Of a stretch of 17,728 nucleotides of DNA, positions 7,116 to 14,185 are shown piece by piece. The stretch covers positions 10,827 to 28,554 of the forward strand of contig DLGM01000312.1 of assembly GCA_002482705.1 (NCBI GenBank), written 5' to 3'. The stretch comes from Cyanobacteria bacterium UBA7694. GTDB taxonomy: Bacteria; Cyanobacteriota; Sericytochromatia; UBA7694. A program made the position numbers and the translations under genes. The notes below the pieces were generated by a model. The model was not told the origin of the DNA. It saw only the letters and a list, made by a program, of their open reading frames with translations, and ran no database searches. How positions within the stretch are numbered: position 1 is the stretch's first letter; each line of letters begins with the position of its first letter.

Positions 7116-7496
7116 ATGGAAGAGTTTCGTTTTGACTATGCAGGATATCTGCAAAACATGGCCTTTTTATTGGTGCTGTTGGTCGGCCTATCCATTGCAT
7201 TAGTCAAGCTCAAGGGCAGCAATGCCCTGCCCAAACTTCCCTTTCTCTCGTTACCCTCTCTTTCTCAACCTTCAGTCAAACACATTCAGATCATTGAACG
7301 TACCGCCCTTGAACCCAGGAAAAGTATCTATCTGATCCAGGTGTTCGATCAGCACTGGTTGATTGGCGTGAGCGATAACCAGATTCAGGCCTTGGGTAAA
7401 GTCGAACAGGCCCCATCGGCCTCAGAATTTCAAAATGACGGTGAAAAGAATGCTTTCGCAGATTACCTCAGTACTTCGGAGCCCCCTCAGGGGTAA
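7116..7496 (+). CDS. fliO: Flagellar biosynthesis protein FliO
   Basis: FliO is a single-pass membrane protein that helps assemble the FliP ring of the flagellar export gate. Here residues about 13-32 form one membrane helix (MAFLLVLLVGLSIALVKLKG). A small cytoplasmic domain follows whose VKHIQIIERTALEPRKSIYL and WLIGVSDNQIQALG stretches match the family pattern (basic loop, then a LvGvt-type strand). It has 126 residues, typical length. It starts 7 bases after fliN without a clear ribosome binding site, suggesting coupling, and its 3' end overlaps the start of fliP. Identification rests on family pattern plus the canonical fliN-O-P-Q-R order. Confidence 0.88.
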   Translation: MEEFRFDYAGYLQNMAFLLVLLVGLSIALVKLKGSNALPKLPFLSLPSLSQPSVKHIQIIERTALEPRKSIYLIQVFDQHWLIGVSDNQIQALGKVEQAPSASEFQNDGEKNAFADYLSTSEPPQG

Positions 7497-8277
7497 AGCA
7501 ACCCCACTGCTGTGGGCTGTGGCTATATTGCTGCTGCTCGTTGTGGTGGGGACAGCCCCGGCCTGGAGTCAGCAGTTACCGGTAGCCCCTGGGGGCCCGG
7601 CCAATTTAATGGATGCCGTAGATCTGCGGCAGCCCATGAAAATGCAGGAGTTGGGTACCCCCCTGCAACTGATTGTTTTCATGGGTATGCTCACCATTTT
7701 GCCGTTCCTGTTTATTATGACGACCTCATTCATCCGTACCATTATTGTTCTGTCATTTTTGCGCACGGCCATGGGCACCCAGCAAGTACCCCCAAACCAA
7801 GTAGTCATGGGGATTGCCCTGTTTTTGACCCTGTACACAATGTCCCCTGTCTGGGATAAAATCAATACCGAAGCGATTGTGCCTTATCTCGATAACAAGA
7901 TCAGTCAGTCTGTCGCCCTTGAGCGAGCTACAACCCCCCTCAAAACATTTATGCTCAAGCACACGAGCCAGCAAGAACTTGGCTTTTTTATTCGTCTCAG
8001 CAACCAACCCAAACCGCGCCGCCCATCCGATGTTCCGCTCCATGTCGTGATACCGGCTTATATGGTCAGCGAGCTGACCACAGGGTTTAAAATGGGGTTT
8101 GTCCTCTTCTTGCCCTTCCTGATTATTGACTTGGTTGTGGCCAATACCCTGTTGGCCCTGGGGATGATGATGTTATCTCCCGTCACCATCTCTTTACCGT
8201 TTAAAATCTTGGTGTTTACCTTGGCGGATGGCTGGTTCTTGGTGTTACAAGCGATTGTTCAGAGCTTTAGGATCTAG
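7435..8277 (+). CDS. fliP: Flagellar biosynthetic protein FliP
   Basis: FliP is the main pore-forming subunit of the flagellar type III export gate (FliP5Q4R1). The family signatures are clear: TSFIRTIIVLSFLRTAMGTQ with PPNQVVMGIALFLT, and near the C-terminus DVPLHVVIPAYMVSEL, PFLIIDLVVANTL and SPVTISLPFKIL. An N-terminal Sec signal peptide with an Arg/Lys-rich start and a LLWAVAILLLLVVVG core ends near APAWSQ, as expected because FliP is usually processed. It has 280 residues from ATG 7435. An ATG at 7450 has a weak GGTG upstream and would give 275 residues; either gives a good signal peptide. The gene overlaps fliO by 62 or 47 bases, so their translation is probably coupled. Confidence 0.95.
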   Translation: MTVKRMLSQITSVLRSPLRGKATPLLWAVAILLLLVVVGTAPAWSQQLPVAPGGPANLMDAVDLRQPMKMQELGTPLQLIVFMGMLTILPFLFIMTTSFIRTIIVLSFLRTAMGTQQVPPNQVVMGIALFLTLYTMSPVWDKINTEAIVPYLDNKISQSVALERATTPLKTFMLKHTSQQELGFFIRLSNQPKPRRPSDVPLHVVIPAYMVSELTTGFKMGFVLFLPFLIIDLVVANTLLALGMMMLSPVTISLPFKILVFTLADGWFLVLQAIVQSFRI

Positions 8278-8289
8278 AGGAAACACATC

Positions 8290-8562
8290 ATGTCACAAAG
8301 TCTGATTATCTCGCTGGGTACTCAAGCCGTTTTGATGATTGTCCTGATGTCCCTACCCATGATTCTCACCGCTATGTTGGTCGGTTTAACGGTCAGTATC
8401 CTGCAAGCGGTCACCCAGGTTCAGGAACAAACCCTCAGTTTTGTACCCAAAACCATTTCCGTATTTTCCGTTTTGATTCTTGTCAGCCCCTGGCATTTAT
8501 CCACCCTTAAGCAATACCTTACTCACCTCCTGACACAGCTCCCCAGCTACCTCGTTCGTTAG
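8290..8562 (+). CDS. fliQ: Flagellar biosynthetic protein FliQ
   Basis: FliQ is a small subunit with two transmembrane helices that packs around FliP in the export gate. The 90-residue length is exactly typical. The first helix covers about residues 15-38 (VLMIVLMSLPMILTAMLVGL). The loop carries the family motif SILQAVTQVQEQTLSFVPK, and the second helix spans about 55-70. The ATG is preceded by AGAGGA (8276-8281) at 8 bases, overlapping the fliP stop codon. The next gene, fliR, starts 9 bases after its stop. Confidence 0.95.
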   Translation: MSQSLIISLGTQAVLMIVLMSLPMILTAMLVGLTVSILQAVTQVQEQTLSFVPKTISVFSVLILVSPWHLSTLKQYLTHLLTQLPSYLVR

Positions 8563-8571
8563 AGGCTGGCG

Positions 8572-9465
8572 GTGGAGAAAATCATCCTCACCCTTGCGGA
8601 CCAAGTGCCCATTTTTATGCTGGTATTGGTTCGCACCCTTGCTCTGGCCCTCCAAACCCCCTACATCGGGAGTGCCAGCGTGCCTGGGATGGTGCGTATT
8701 TCCATTTGTATCTCACTGGCTTTTTTCTACTTATTGGGGAATCCCAACCTCCCCGCAGAGATTCCTCAAAGCTTTTTACCTTACACCCTTCTGATGATGC
8801 GCGAGTTTTTGGTTGGGATTTTGTTTGGGTTCACTGCCAACCTGATCTTGGTGGCCATCCAAGCAGGCGGGGAAATTATTGACGTCCAAATTGGCTTGAG
8901 CATGGTCATGCAGCTCAACCCCCAAACCAAAACACAAACCACGGTCATCGGCAAATTCTTTTACCAATTGGCAATGATTGTCATGATCAGCAGTTATGCT
9001 CACCTATTTCTGCTCAAGGCCTATTTTAAAACGTTTGAAATACTCCCAATTGGCACTTTCAGTTATTCTTCCGGGGTCGCTATTGGTGAGCTGGTCAAAA
9101 TGACCGGGCAGATCTTTACCCTAGGGGCCCAAATTGCGATTCCCATTATCATTGTTGTATTTATTACCGACTTTGGATTGGGCATGATGAACCGGGTAGC
9201 TCCTCAGATCAACATCTTAGAGCTCAACTTCGCCCTCAAACCCACCACCGGAGCGCTGATTATCACCATTCTATTTGCCACCCTGATCTCAGTCATGAGT
9301 GATCATTCTTACCGCATGTCGGTCAATGCCCAAGGAGCCATTACCGCAGTCGCTGAAGGCATCCGCTGGCAGCAAAAAAATCAGAACAGTAAACACCTGG
9401 GCAAACAGCAGCAAATCGGAACACCGGATGAATTCCCCATCTTTATTCCCCCCCAAGCACGCTGA
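8572..9465 (+). CDS. fliR: Flagellar biosynthetic protein FliR
   Basis: FliR is the single-copy subunit that closes the FliP/FliQ export gate. The protein is highly hydrophobic with about six membrane stretches. Matching family features include FMLVLVRTLALALQTPYIG near the N-terminus, REFLVGILFGFTANLILVAI, AGGEIIDVQIGLSM and GLGMMNRVAPQINILELNF. The start is GTG at 8572, with AGAGG (8561-8565) at 6 bases. At 297 residues it is longer than the usual 260 or so. The extra residues form a hydrophilic, Gln/Lys-rich tail after about 255. In many genomes flhB and flhA follow fliR; here a TPR gene follows instead, so flhB/flhA must lie elsewhere if the system is complete. Confidence 0.93.
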   Translation: MEKIILTLADQVPIFMLVLVRTLALALQTPYIGSASVPGMVRISICISLAFFYLLGNPNLPAEIPQSFLPYTLLMMREFLVGILFGFTANLILVAIQAGGEIIDVQIGLSMVMQLNPQTKTQTTVIGKFFYQLAMIVMISSYAHLFLLKAYFKTFEILPIGTFSYSSGVAIGELVKMTGQIFTLGAQIAIPIIIVVFITDFGLGMMNRVAPQINILELNFALKPTTGALIITILFATLISVMSDHSYRMSVNAQGAITAVAEGIRWQQKNQNSKHLGKQQQIGTPDEFPIFIPPQAR

Positions 9466-9485
9466 ACCCATTTAAAGGAATTCGA

Positions 9486-10136
9486 ATGAGCAATCAGAAA
9501 AAAAAATGGCTTGCCAAAGGCATTGGCCTTGTATTTGGCTCCCTGTTTTTAGCCGGGACCGCCAATAAGATCATCAGTAGCTTTAATGCCCCTCCCACCA
9601 TTCGGCTCGAACAAATCGAAGCCATGTACGCCCAAAAGCAGTACCCAGAGGCCCTCAAAGCCATCGACTTATTTCAACAACAACCCGATAACAATGTCAA
9701 AGCAGCGCTGATTGAGAGCAATATTTACCGACAACTAAAACAACCCGCTAAAGCCTTAGCCTCTCTTGAAAGTGAAATCCAGAAGAAACCCGATTCACAG
9801 TTATATGAGCAACTTGCCCTGATTTACAGCGAACAGGGTAAAAATGCTGAGGCTGAAGCCGCTTTAAAACAGGCGATTAAACACGATCCGCGCAACGTTT
9901 TTGCTCTGAACAACTTGGCGGTTTTGTATATTAATAAAAAACAGACCCCAGAAGCTGAAACTTACCTGCGTCAGGCAATCAAAGCAGCCCCCAGTTATCC
10001 TGACGCCTATCGCAATCTTGGTTTTTTACACCTGCAGACTAAAAACACCCTCGAAGCCAAGAAACACCTAGAGTTTTACCTCAAATTACAGCCCCAAGCT
10101 CCAGATGCAGCCGAAATTCGAAAGTTAATTGGCTAA
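9486..10136 (+). CDS. Membrane-anchored tetratricopeptide repeat (TPR) protein
   Basis: This 216-residue protein has a short basic N-terminus (MSNQKKKWLAKG), one hydrophobic helix at about 12-30, and then about five TPR-like helix pairs from 38 to 212. The clearest repeats are AEAEAALKQAIKHDPRN, PEAETYLRQAIKAAPSYPDA and the LNNLAVLYINKK stretch. The helix could be an uncleaved anchor or signal sequence; no lipobox is visible. AAAGGA sits 6 bases before the ATG. It begins 20 bases after fliR and is therefore probably the last gene of the flagellar operon, although I see no terminator after it. TPR proteins are protein-interaction scaffolds. A role as an assembly factor or chaperone of the flagellum is inference from position only. 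Confidence 0.85.
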   Translation: MSNQKKKWLAKGIGLVFGSLFLAGTANKIISSFNAPPTIRLEQIEAMYAQKQYPEALKAIDLFQQQPDNNVKAALIESNIYRQLKQPAKALASLESEIQKKPDSQLYEQLALIYSEQGKNAEAEAALKQAIKHDPRNVFALNNLAVLYINKKQTPEAETYLRQAIKAAPSYPDAYRNLGFLHLQTKNTLEAKKHLEFYLKLQPQAPDAAEIRKLIG

Positions 10137-10177
10137 CAAGAGCACTTTATAGGCCGGGATAATTGGCTTGTAAAGCT

Positions 10178-10256
10178 TGACACAGTGCGTTGGACGCGGG
10201 TTTGCTCCTGTGTTAGTATGGGTGTGTTGCCCATCACGGAACCGGGCACTGTGTCA
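10178..10256. repeat. 11-bp perfect inverted repeat flanking the citrate synthase promoter
   Basis: TGACACAGTGC (10178-10188) and GCACTGTGTCA (10246-10256) are perfect reverse complements separated by 57 bases. The candidate promoter (10190-10219) lies between them. Each half contains a CAC-x-GTG mini-palindrome, as a dimeric regulator site might. They could be paired operators or a looping element; no regulator is identified. Confidence 0.6.
10190..10219 (+). promoter_or_regulatory. Candidate citrate synthase promoter (extended -10)
   Basis: TTGGAC (10190-10195), an 18-base spacer and TAGTAT (10214-10219) preceded by TGT form an extended -10 promoter. A transcript would start near 10226, leaving a leader of about 100 bases. 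A TTGACA at 10177 looks like a better -35 but has no -10 box at normal spacing. Confidence 0.45.
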
Positions 10257-10325
10257 CGCACACACGCTGTAATATTTGCGCTGCTCCCATCAGGGGGCCA
10301 TAAACTTCTTAGAAAGAGGTACCTC

Positions 10326-11447
10326 ATGACCACTTCTACCGCTGATAAAGGCCTGGAGGGCGTTGTCGCCCTGACTTCCAGCGTTTCATCTATTGTTGAC
10401 GGCGTTCTGACCTATCGGGGTTATGACATTGATGATTTGGCTGAAAACACAACCTTTGAAGAGGTTGTCTATCTGCTCTTGAATGATGATCTTCCCAACC
10501 AAGCTCAATTGGACGAACTCAAGCAACAGCTCGACCAAGAGCGGGCACTCCCGGCTGAGTTTTTAGCCCAAATTAAACACTTCCCTAAAACAGCCCTGCC
10601 CATGGAAGCACTGCGGACGGCTGTATCCATGCTGTCGATGTTTGATGCGGAAGCCAACGACATTACCCCCGAATCAAATCGCCGCAAAGCAATCCGTATG
10701 ATTGCCCAGTTCCCCACCATTATTGCCGCCTTACACCGCAATCGGATTGGCAAAGAAGCTGTAGCCCCCAAAGCAGGCATGAGCACGGCAGCAAGCTTCT
10801 TGCACATGATGCACAATACCGATCCCGATCCTGTTGCTGTCGAAGCCCTCGACAAAGCCCTTATCCTCCATGCTGACCATGAACTGAATGCCTCCACTTT
10901 TGCAGCCCGTCAGACTGTCTCAACCCTGTCTGATATGTACTCGGCCATGACTTCTGCAATTGGCGCCTTAAAAGGCCCTCTGCATGGGGGTGCAAACGAG
11001 CAGGTCATCCGTACACTGCAACGGATTGAAACCCCTGAAAACGTGGCTCCCTTCTTAGAACAGGCATTAGCTGGCAAAGAGCGTATCATGGGTTTTGGTC
11101 ACCGCGTTTACAAAGATGGCGACCCCCGGGCCAAGCACCTCAAGAAAATGTCGCAAGAACTGGGCAAAATGACGGGTGAAACCAAATGGTACGTCATGTC
11201 AGACATGCTGGAAAATGCCATGGTCGAAAAGAAAGGCCTCAAGCCCAACGTCGACTTTTATTCTGCCAGCGTCTATTTTGTCCTCGGCATCCCCGTGGAT
11301 CTGTACACCCCTATCTTTGCTCTCAGCCGCGTCAGCGGCTGGGCAGCCCACGTGCTTGAGCAGTTTGGCAATAACCGCCTGATTCGCCCAAGAGCAGACT
11401 ACACCGGCCCCATCAGCCGTCATTCTAAACCAATCAGCGAGCGTTAA
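10326..11447 (+). CDS. gltA: Citrate synthase (type II, short bacterial/archaeal class)
   Basis: The enzyme condenses oxaloacetate and acetyl-CoA to citrate in the cytoplasm. The catalytic residues are visible: His220 in GPLHGGAN, His259 in GFGHRVYK and Asp310 in VDFYSASV, equivalent to the His-His-Asp set of the family. HADHELNAS (182-190) is also conserved. The N-terminus (GLEGVVALTSSVSSIVDGVL, YRGYDIDDLAE) is typical of the shorter, about 370-residue citrate synthases. A 2-methylcitrate synthase activity cannot be excluded from sequence alone, but no prp genes are nearby. I chose ATG 10326 because AAAGAGGT precedes it and homology begins there. The same frame is open to a GTG at 10185, but that stretch would be Cys/Arg-rich and unlike the family. 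The result is 373 residues. Confidence 0.95.
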   Translation: MTTSTADKGLEGVVALTSSVSSIVDGVLTYRGYDIDDLAENTTFEEVVYLLLNDDLPNQAQLDELKQQLDQERALPAEFLAQIKHFPKTALPMEALRTAVSMLSMFDAEANDITPESNRRKAIRMIAQFPTIIAALHRNRIGKEAVAPKAGMSTAASFLHMMHNTDPDPVAVEALDKALILHADHELNASTFAARQTVSTLSDMYSAMTSAIGALKGPLHGGANEQVIRTLQRIETPENVAPFLEQALAGKERIMGFGHRVYKDGDPRAKHLKKMSQELGKMTGETKWYVMSDMLENAMVEKKGLKPNVDFYSASVYFVLGIPVDLYTPIFALSRVSGWAAHVLEQFGNNRLIRPRADYTGPISRHSKPISER

Positions 11448-11466
11448 GCCGCCGACTCAAAGAAGC

Positions 11467-12900
11467 TCAGCCCCCCCCCGTGGGGGCTTTGTCTTGAGGC
11501 AAGAGGCCTAAACTCACAAGGTATAACCAACGCGATTTATGGGCCTCAGCCATAGCTTCTAACTCACGCAAAGAAGCATCCAAAGTGTTCTGCTCACGCA
11601 AGTTGACGACCAATAAAGAGCTGTTTCCCAAATGAAAACTTTGCCGCTCCGCTGCTTCTAATTGTCGTGCGACCTCCACCTCACGCCGCAAAGTCGCGAG
11701 GCGCTCCCAAGCCATCTGATAGGCAGAATGGCGGTCTTGTAGTTCTGCTTTGATTTGTTCCCGTTGAAAGCGTATTTCTGCCGCTAGCTGTAATTGCACG
11801 GCCTGTAATTCATCAAGATTACCCTGAGCCTTACGCAATTGGAGCGGAAAATCCCACTGTAACCCCACACTCAACTCAAAAGGCTCACGGCTCTTTTCTC
11901 CAGCACCCAAGTCTTGAGAGGCATCAAAGCGCAGGTCTAAAGCCGGGTTTAACTGGTTTTTCGCCAACCGGAGCGCCAAGTCCAATTGCTCCCACTGCAC
12001 ATCCAGGGCCAATAATTCAGGGCGATGGCGATAGGCCGTATCAAGCAAGGTCTCTTGCCAGGGTGGAGGAGAAGGTAATTCGGGGAACTGAGGCGGTAAG
12101 GCCTCCGAAGAAGGACGCCAGGGTAAACCATCTTCTTGACGCACATACAAAGAGAGCTGAATTTGAGTCTCTTGCAACTTGCGCATCCCCTCCAATTGTT
12201 TGGCTTGGCGATTCAAAATCGCCCGCTGATTTTCCTGTAACTCAATCGGCGCGAGTTCTCCCAATTGCACACTGCGAACGATTCCCGCATTGCGAGTTAA
12301 CGCCAATTGTAATTGCTGGTCAATCAACTGCATGGATACCCCAGCCGCCACCCAGCTCCAGTAGGATTTGAGAGCATCGGCAGCAAACTTAAGTTCTTTG
12401 GCACGAATATCGAGATCAGCGGCCACTAAATCGAGTTCAGCCTGACCTATTTTGGCCCGTCGCTCATCAATATCCCGATCCCGCAAGAGAGGGAGCACGA
12501 GCCCCGCACGCAACTCGCCCAATGCATTGGTCGCCTTTTTACCATCATAAACGGCAAAATTACCCAAGCCTAAGCGGTATCCACTCAGCACTGTCATGCC
12601 CCAAAACGGGGTGGGCTGTTCTAGGAATACATCCATATTCCCCTGCTGATAATAACCCAATGGCACCCCCTCTCCTTTGGCTTTCCATTTGGTATCAAAA
12701 GCACCCTCTGCCGCCAACAACTTGGCAGCAGCAATGGCACGTTTCTGCCTTGCTGCCTGTAGCGGGGGGAAATGGGTCTGGGTTGCGGTCAGTACTTGCT
12801 CTAAAGATAAAGGCGCAGCCAGCCCAGGGATTGCCAAAAGCCAGCCTAGGCTGGCAATCATAAAGCTATTTTTTAGCTTTGCGCTGAATGGGCTGAGCAT
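11467..12900 (-). CDS. TolC-family outer membrane channel protein
   Basis: This is the outer-membrane exit duct of the export operon. It has 477 residues. A signal peptide (about 1-29, ending GLAA) is followed by PLSLEQVLTATQTHFPPLQA, the characteristic start of OEP repeats. Long alternating coiled-coil stretches near 150-245 and 340-455, interrupted by amphipathic strand segments (about 80-125 and 310-335), fit the two-repeat TolC fold. The ATG at 12898-12900 has AGAGGAG upstream. Its start overlaps the HlyD gene by 35 bases in another frame, a sign of coupled translation. It ends in Thr-Gly-Gly-Gly encoded by a run of nine G on its strand (C11471-C11479). It is the third and last gene of the operon. 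The substrate is unknown. Confidence 0.88.
   Translation of the reverse strand: MLSPFSAKLKNSFMIASLGWLLAIPGLAAPLSLEQVLTATQTHFPPLQAARQKRAIAAAKLLAAEGAFDTKWKAKGEGVPLGYYQQGNMDVFLEQPTPFWGMTVLSGYRLGLGNFAVYDGKKATNALGELRAGLVLPLLRDRDIDERRAKIGQAELDLVAADLDIRAKELKFAADALKSYWSWVAAGVSMQLIDQQLQLALTRNAGIVRSVQLGELAPIELQENQRAILNRQAKQLEGMRKLQETQIQLSLYVRQEDGLPWRPSSEALPPQFPELPSPPPWQETLLDTAYRHRPELLALDVQWEQLDLALRLAKNQLNPALDLRFDASQDLGAGEKSREPFELSVGLQWDFPLQLRKAQGNLDELQAVQLQLAAEIRFQREQIKAELQDRHSAYQMAWERLATLRREVEVARQLEAAERQSFHLGNSSLLVVNLREQNTLDASLRELEAMAEAHKSRWLYLVSLGLLPQDKAPTGGG
11469..11495 (+). terminator. GC-rich hairpin terminator after citrate synthase
   Basis: AGCCCCC (11469-11475) pairs with GGGGGCT (11482-11488), followed by a short interrupted T-rich stretch. 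The stem overlaps the last codons of the convergent TolC-like gene. The short T-tract lowers confidence in efficient termination. Confidence 0.55.
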
Positions 12901-14185
12901 CTTTTTTCTCCTCTATAGGCATAGACTCCTCGGGCAGGGCAGGAGGAAAACCGTTAAACTGCCGCCAGAGTTCATACCCCAATGACACCTGATTGAGCAG
13001 AACCCAACCATTGGCACGCACCCCCTGACGCAGATAGCGGGGTTCAGGCCAGTTTTCACTGGGGGTGACAACGACCCGGAATTTACCTTTACCATCGTCT
13101 GTCGAATCCACCAGCGTGACTTTACCACGGAAAGTGCCAACAGCCACAGAGGGCCAACCCACAAATTGTAAGGCTGGCCAGCCTTCAAACTGTAAACGCA
13201 CTTCTCGTCCAGGTGTAATCAACGGAATATCATTGCCTTTAACAAAGATCTCAACCGCCCGATCTTCTGTGTCGGGAACCAGTACAGCGAGAACGTCCCC
13301 AGCCTTGATATATTGTGACTCAGCAAAGGTATCCAAACGTAAAATAGTGCCATTGCGCGGCGCTTTCACCTGTTGTAACGACTGACGCGCTAACTGCACA
13401 TCTAACTTGATCAAATCAGCTTTGAGCTTTTGTACACTCTCCAAAGCTGACTGGTAACTGGCACGGGCATTATTCACCCCTTCCCGGGCCGCAGCCGCAA
13501 TGCGCTCACGCTCGGCTTTGAGGGCGGACTGTTCGTTCACCACCTCACGCAAACGGGCCCGGTCTTTGGCTAAATCCGTTTCAGCCTTTTGAAAAGTTAA
13601 ATCTGCTAGCTCGCGGTTACGCGTTGAAGTCAAACCACTTTCACCCAACGCTTGCTGGCGATCGCGATTGAGGCGCGCTGTCGCCAAAGCCGCCTCATCA
13701 GCGCGAATATCCTGTTGCACCCCGTTCAATTTATCCACAACGCCCCGCAAACGCGCATCAGCGCCCTCAACAGCACTGCGCTGGGCCAAATCGAGATCTT
13801 GAATGCGAAGCTCTAGAGAAAAAGCCCTATTTTGCGCCAAATTTAGCTGTCCAACTAGTGTTTCACGCTCTTGACGTAAGCGCGTTAAATATTCTGGATC
13901 ATTGTCAGACAAGTCTGCGATCGGGTCGCCTTTTTTGACCACAGAACCTTCTTGAACATACCAGCGTAAAATACGGCCAGCCAAAGGAGCCTGAATCATT
14001 TGTTCACGTTCAAGGGGTGAAAAGGCAATTACACGTCCACTCCCCATCACATTTTGCTGCCAAGGTGTGACGATCAGAGTGATCACCACAGCAGCCAATA
14101 ACGTGCCCCATACAAACACCAATGTTTGCATCGTTCGGGATGCTTTGACCCGCCGCGCTACTGAAAGCGTATCAAAACGACTCAT
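12866..14185 (-). CDS. HlyD-family membrane fusion (periplasmic adaptor) protein
   Basis: This adaptor links the inner membrane protein encoded just upstream to the TolC-like channel. It has 439 residues. One membrane anchor lies at about 20-41. The first half of the lipoyl-like hairpin is about 50-92 (GSGRVIAFSPLEREQ, IQAPLAGRILRWYVQEGSVV), followed by a long coiled-coil hairpin (about 95-272). The second lipoyl half begins at VKAPRNGTILRLDTFAES (273-290), and a beta-barrel region runs to about 400. It carries a repeated GWP motif (EGWPALQF, VGWPSVAVG; 334-350). A Lys/Glu-rich tail follows. The start codon overlaps the ABC gene stop by four bases (ATGA), and its 3' end overlaps the TolC gene by 35 bases, so the three are one tight operon. 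Confidence 0.9.
   Translation of the reverse strand: MSRFDTLSVARRVKASRTMQTLVFVWGTLLAAVVITLIVTPWQQNVMGSGRVIAFSPLEREQMIQAPLAGRILRWYVQEGSVVKKGDPIADLSDNDPEYLTRLRQERETLVGQLNLAQNRAFSLELRIQDLDLAQRSAVEGADARLRGVVDKLNGVQQDIRADEAALATARLNRDRQQALGESGLTSTRNRELADLTFQKAETDLAKDRARLREVVNEQSALKAERERIAAAAREGVNNARASYQSALESVQKLKADLIKLDVQLARQSLQQVKAPRNGTILRLDTFAESQYIKAGDVLAVLVPDTEDRAVEIFVKGNDIPLITPGREVRLQFEGWPALQFVGWPSVAVGTFRGKVTLVDSTDDGKGKFRVVVTPSENWPEPRYLRQGVRANGWVLLNQVSLGYELWRQFNGFPPALPEESMPIEEKKDAQPIQRKAKK

Noticed and set aside
10137..10176. Terminator at the end of the flagellar operon
   Set aside because: No GC-rich stem followed by T residues was found between the TPR gene and the citrate synthase promoter.
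10185..10325. Longer N-terminus for citrate synthase from GTG 10185
   Set aside because: The extra 47 residues do not resemble the family, cover the promoter and inverted repeat, and the ATG at 10326 has a good AAAGAGGT site.
10226..10325. Riboswitch in the 100-base citrate synthase leader
   Set aside because: No recognised aptamer core or terminator/anti-terminator pair is visible.
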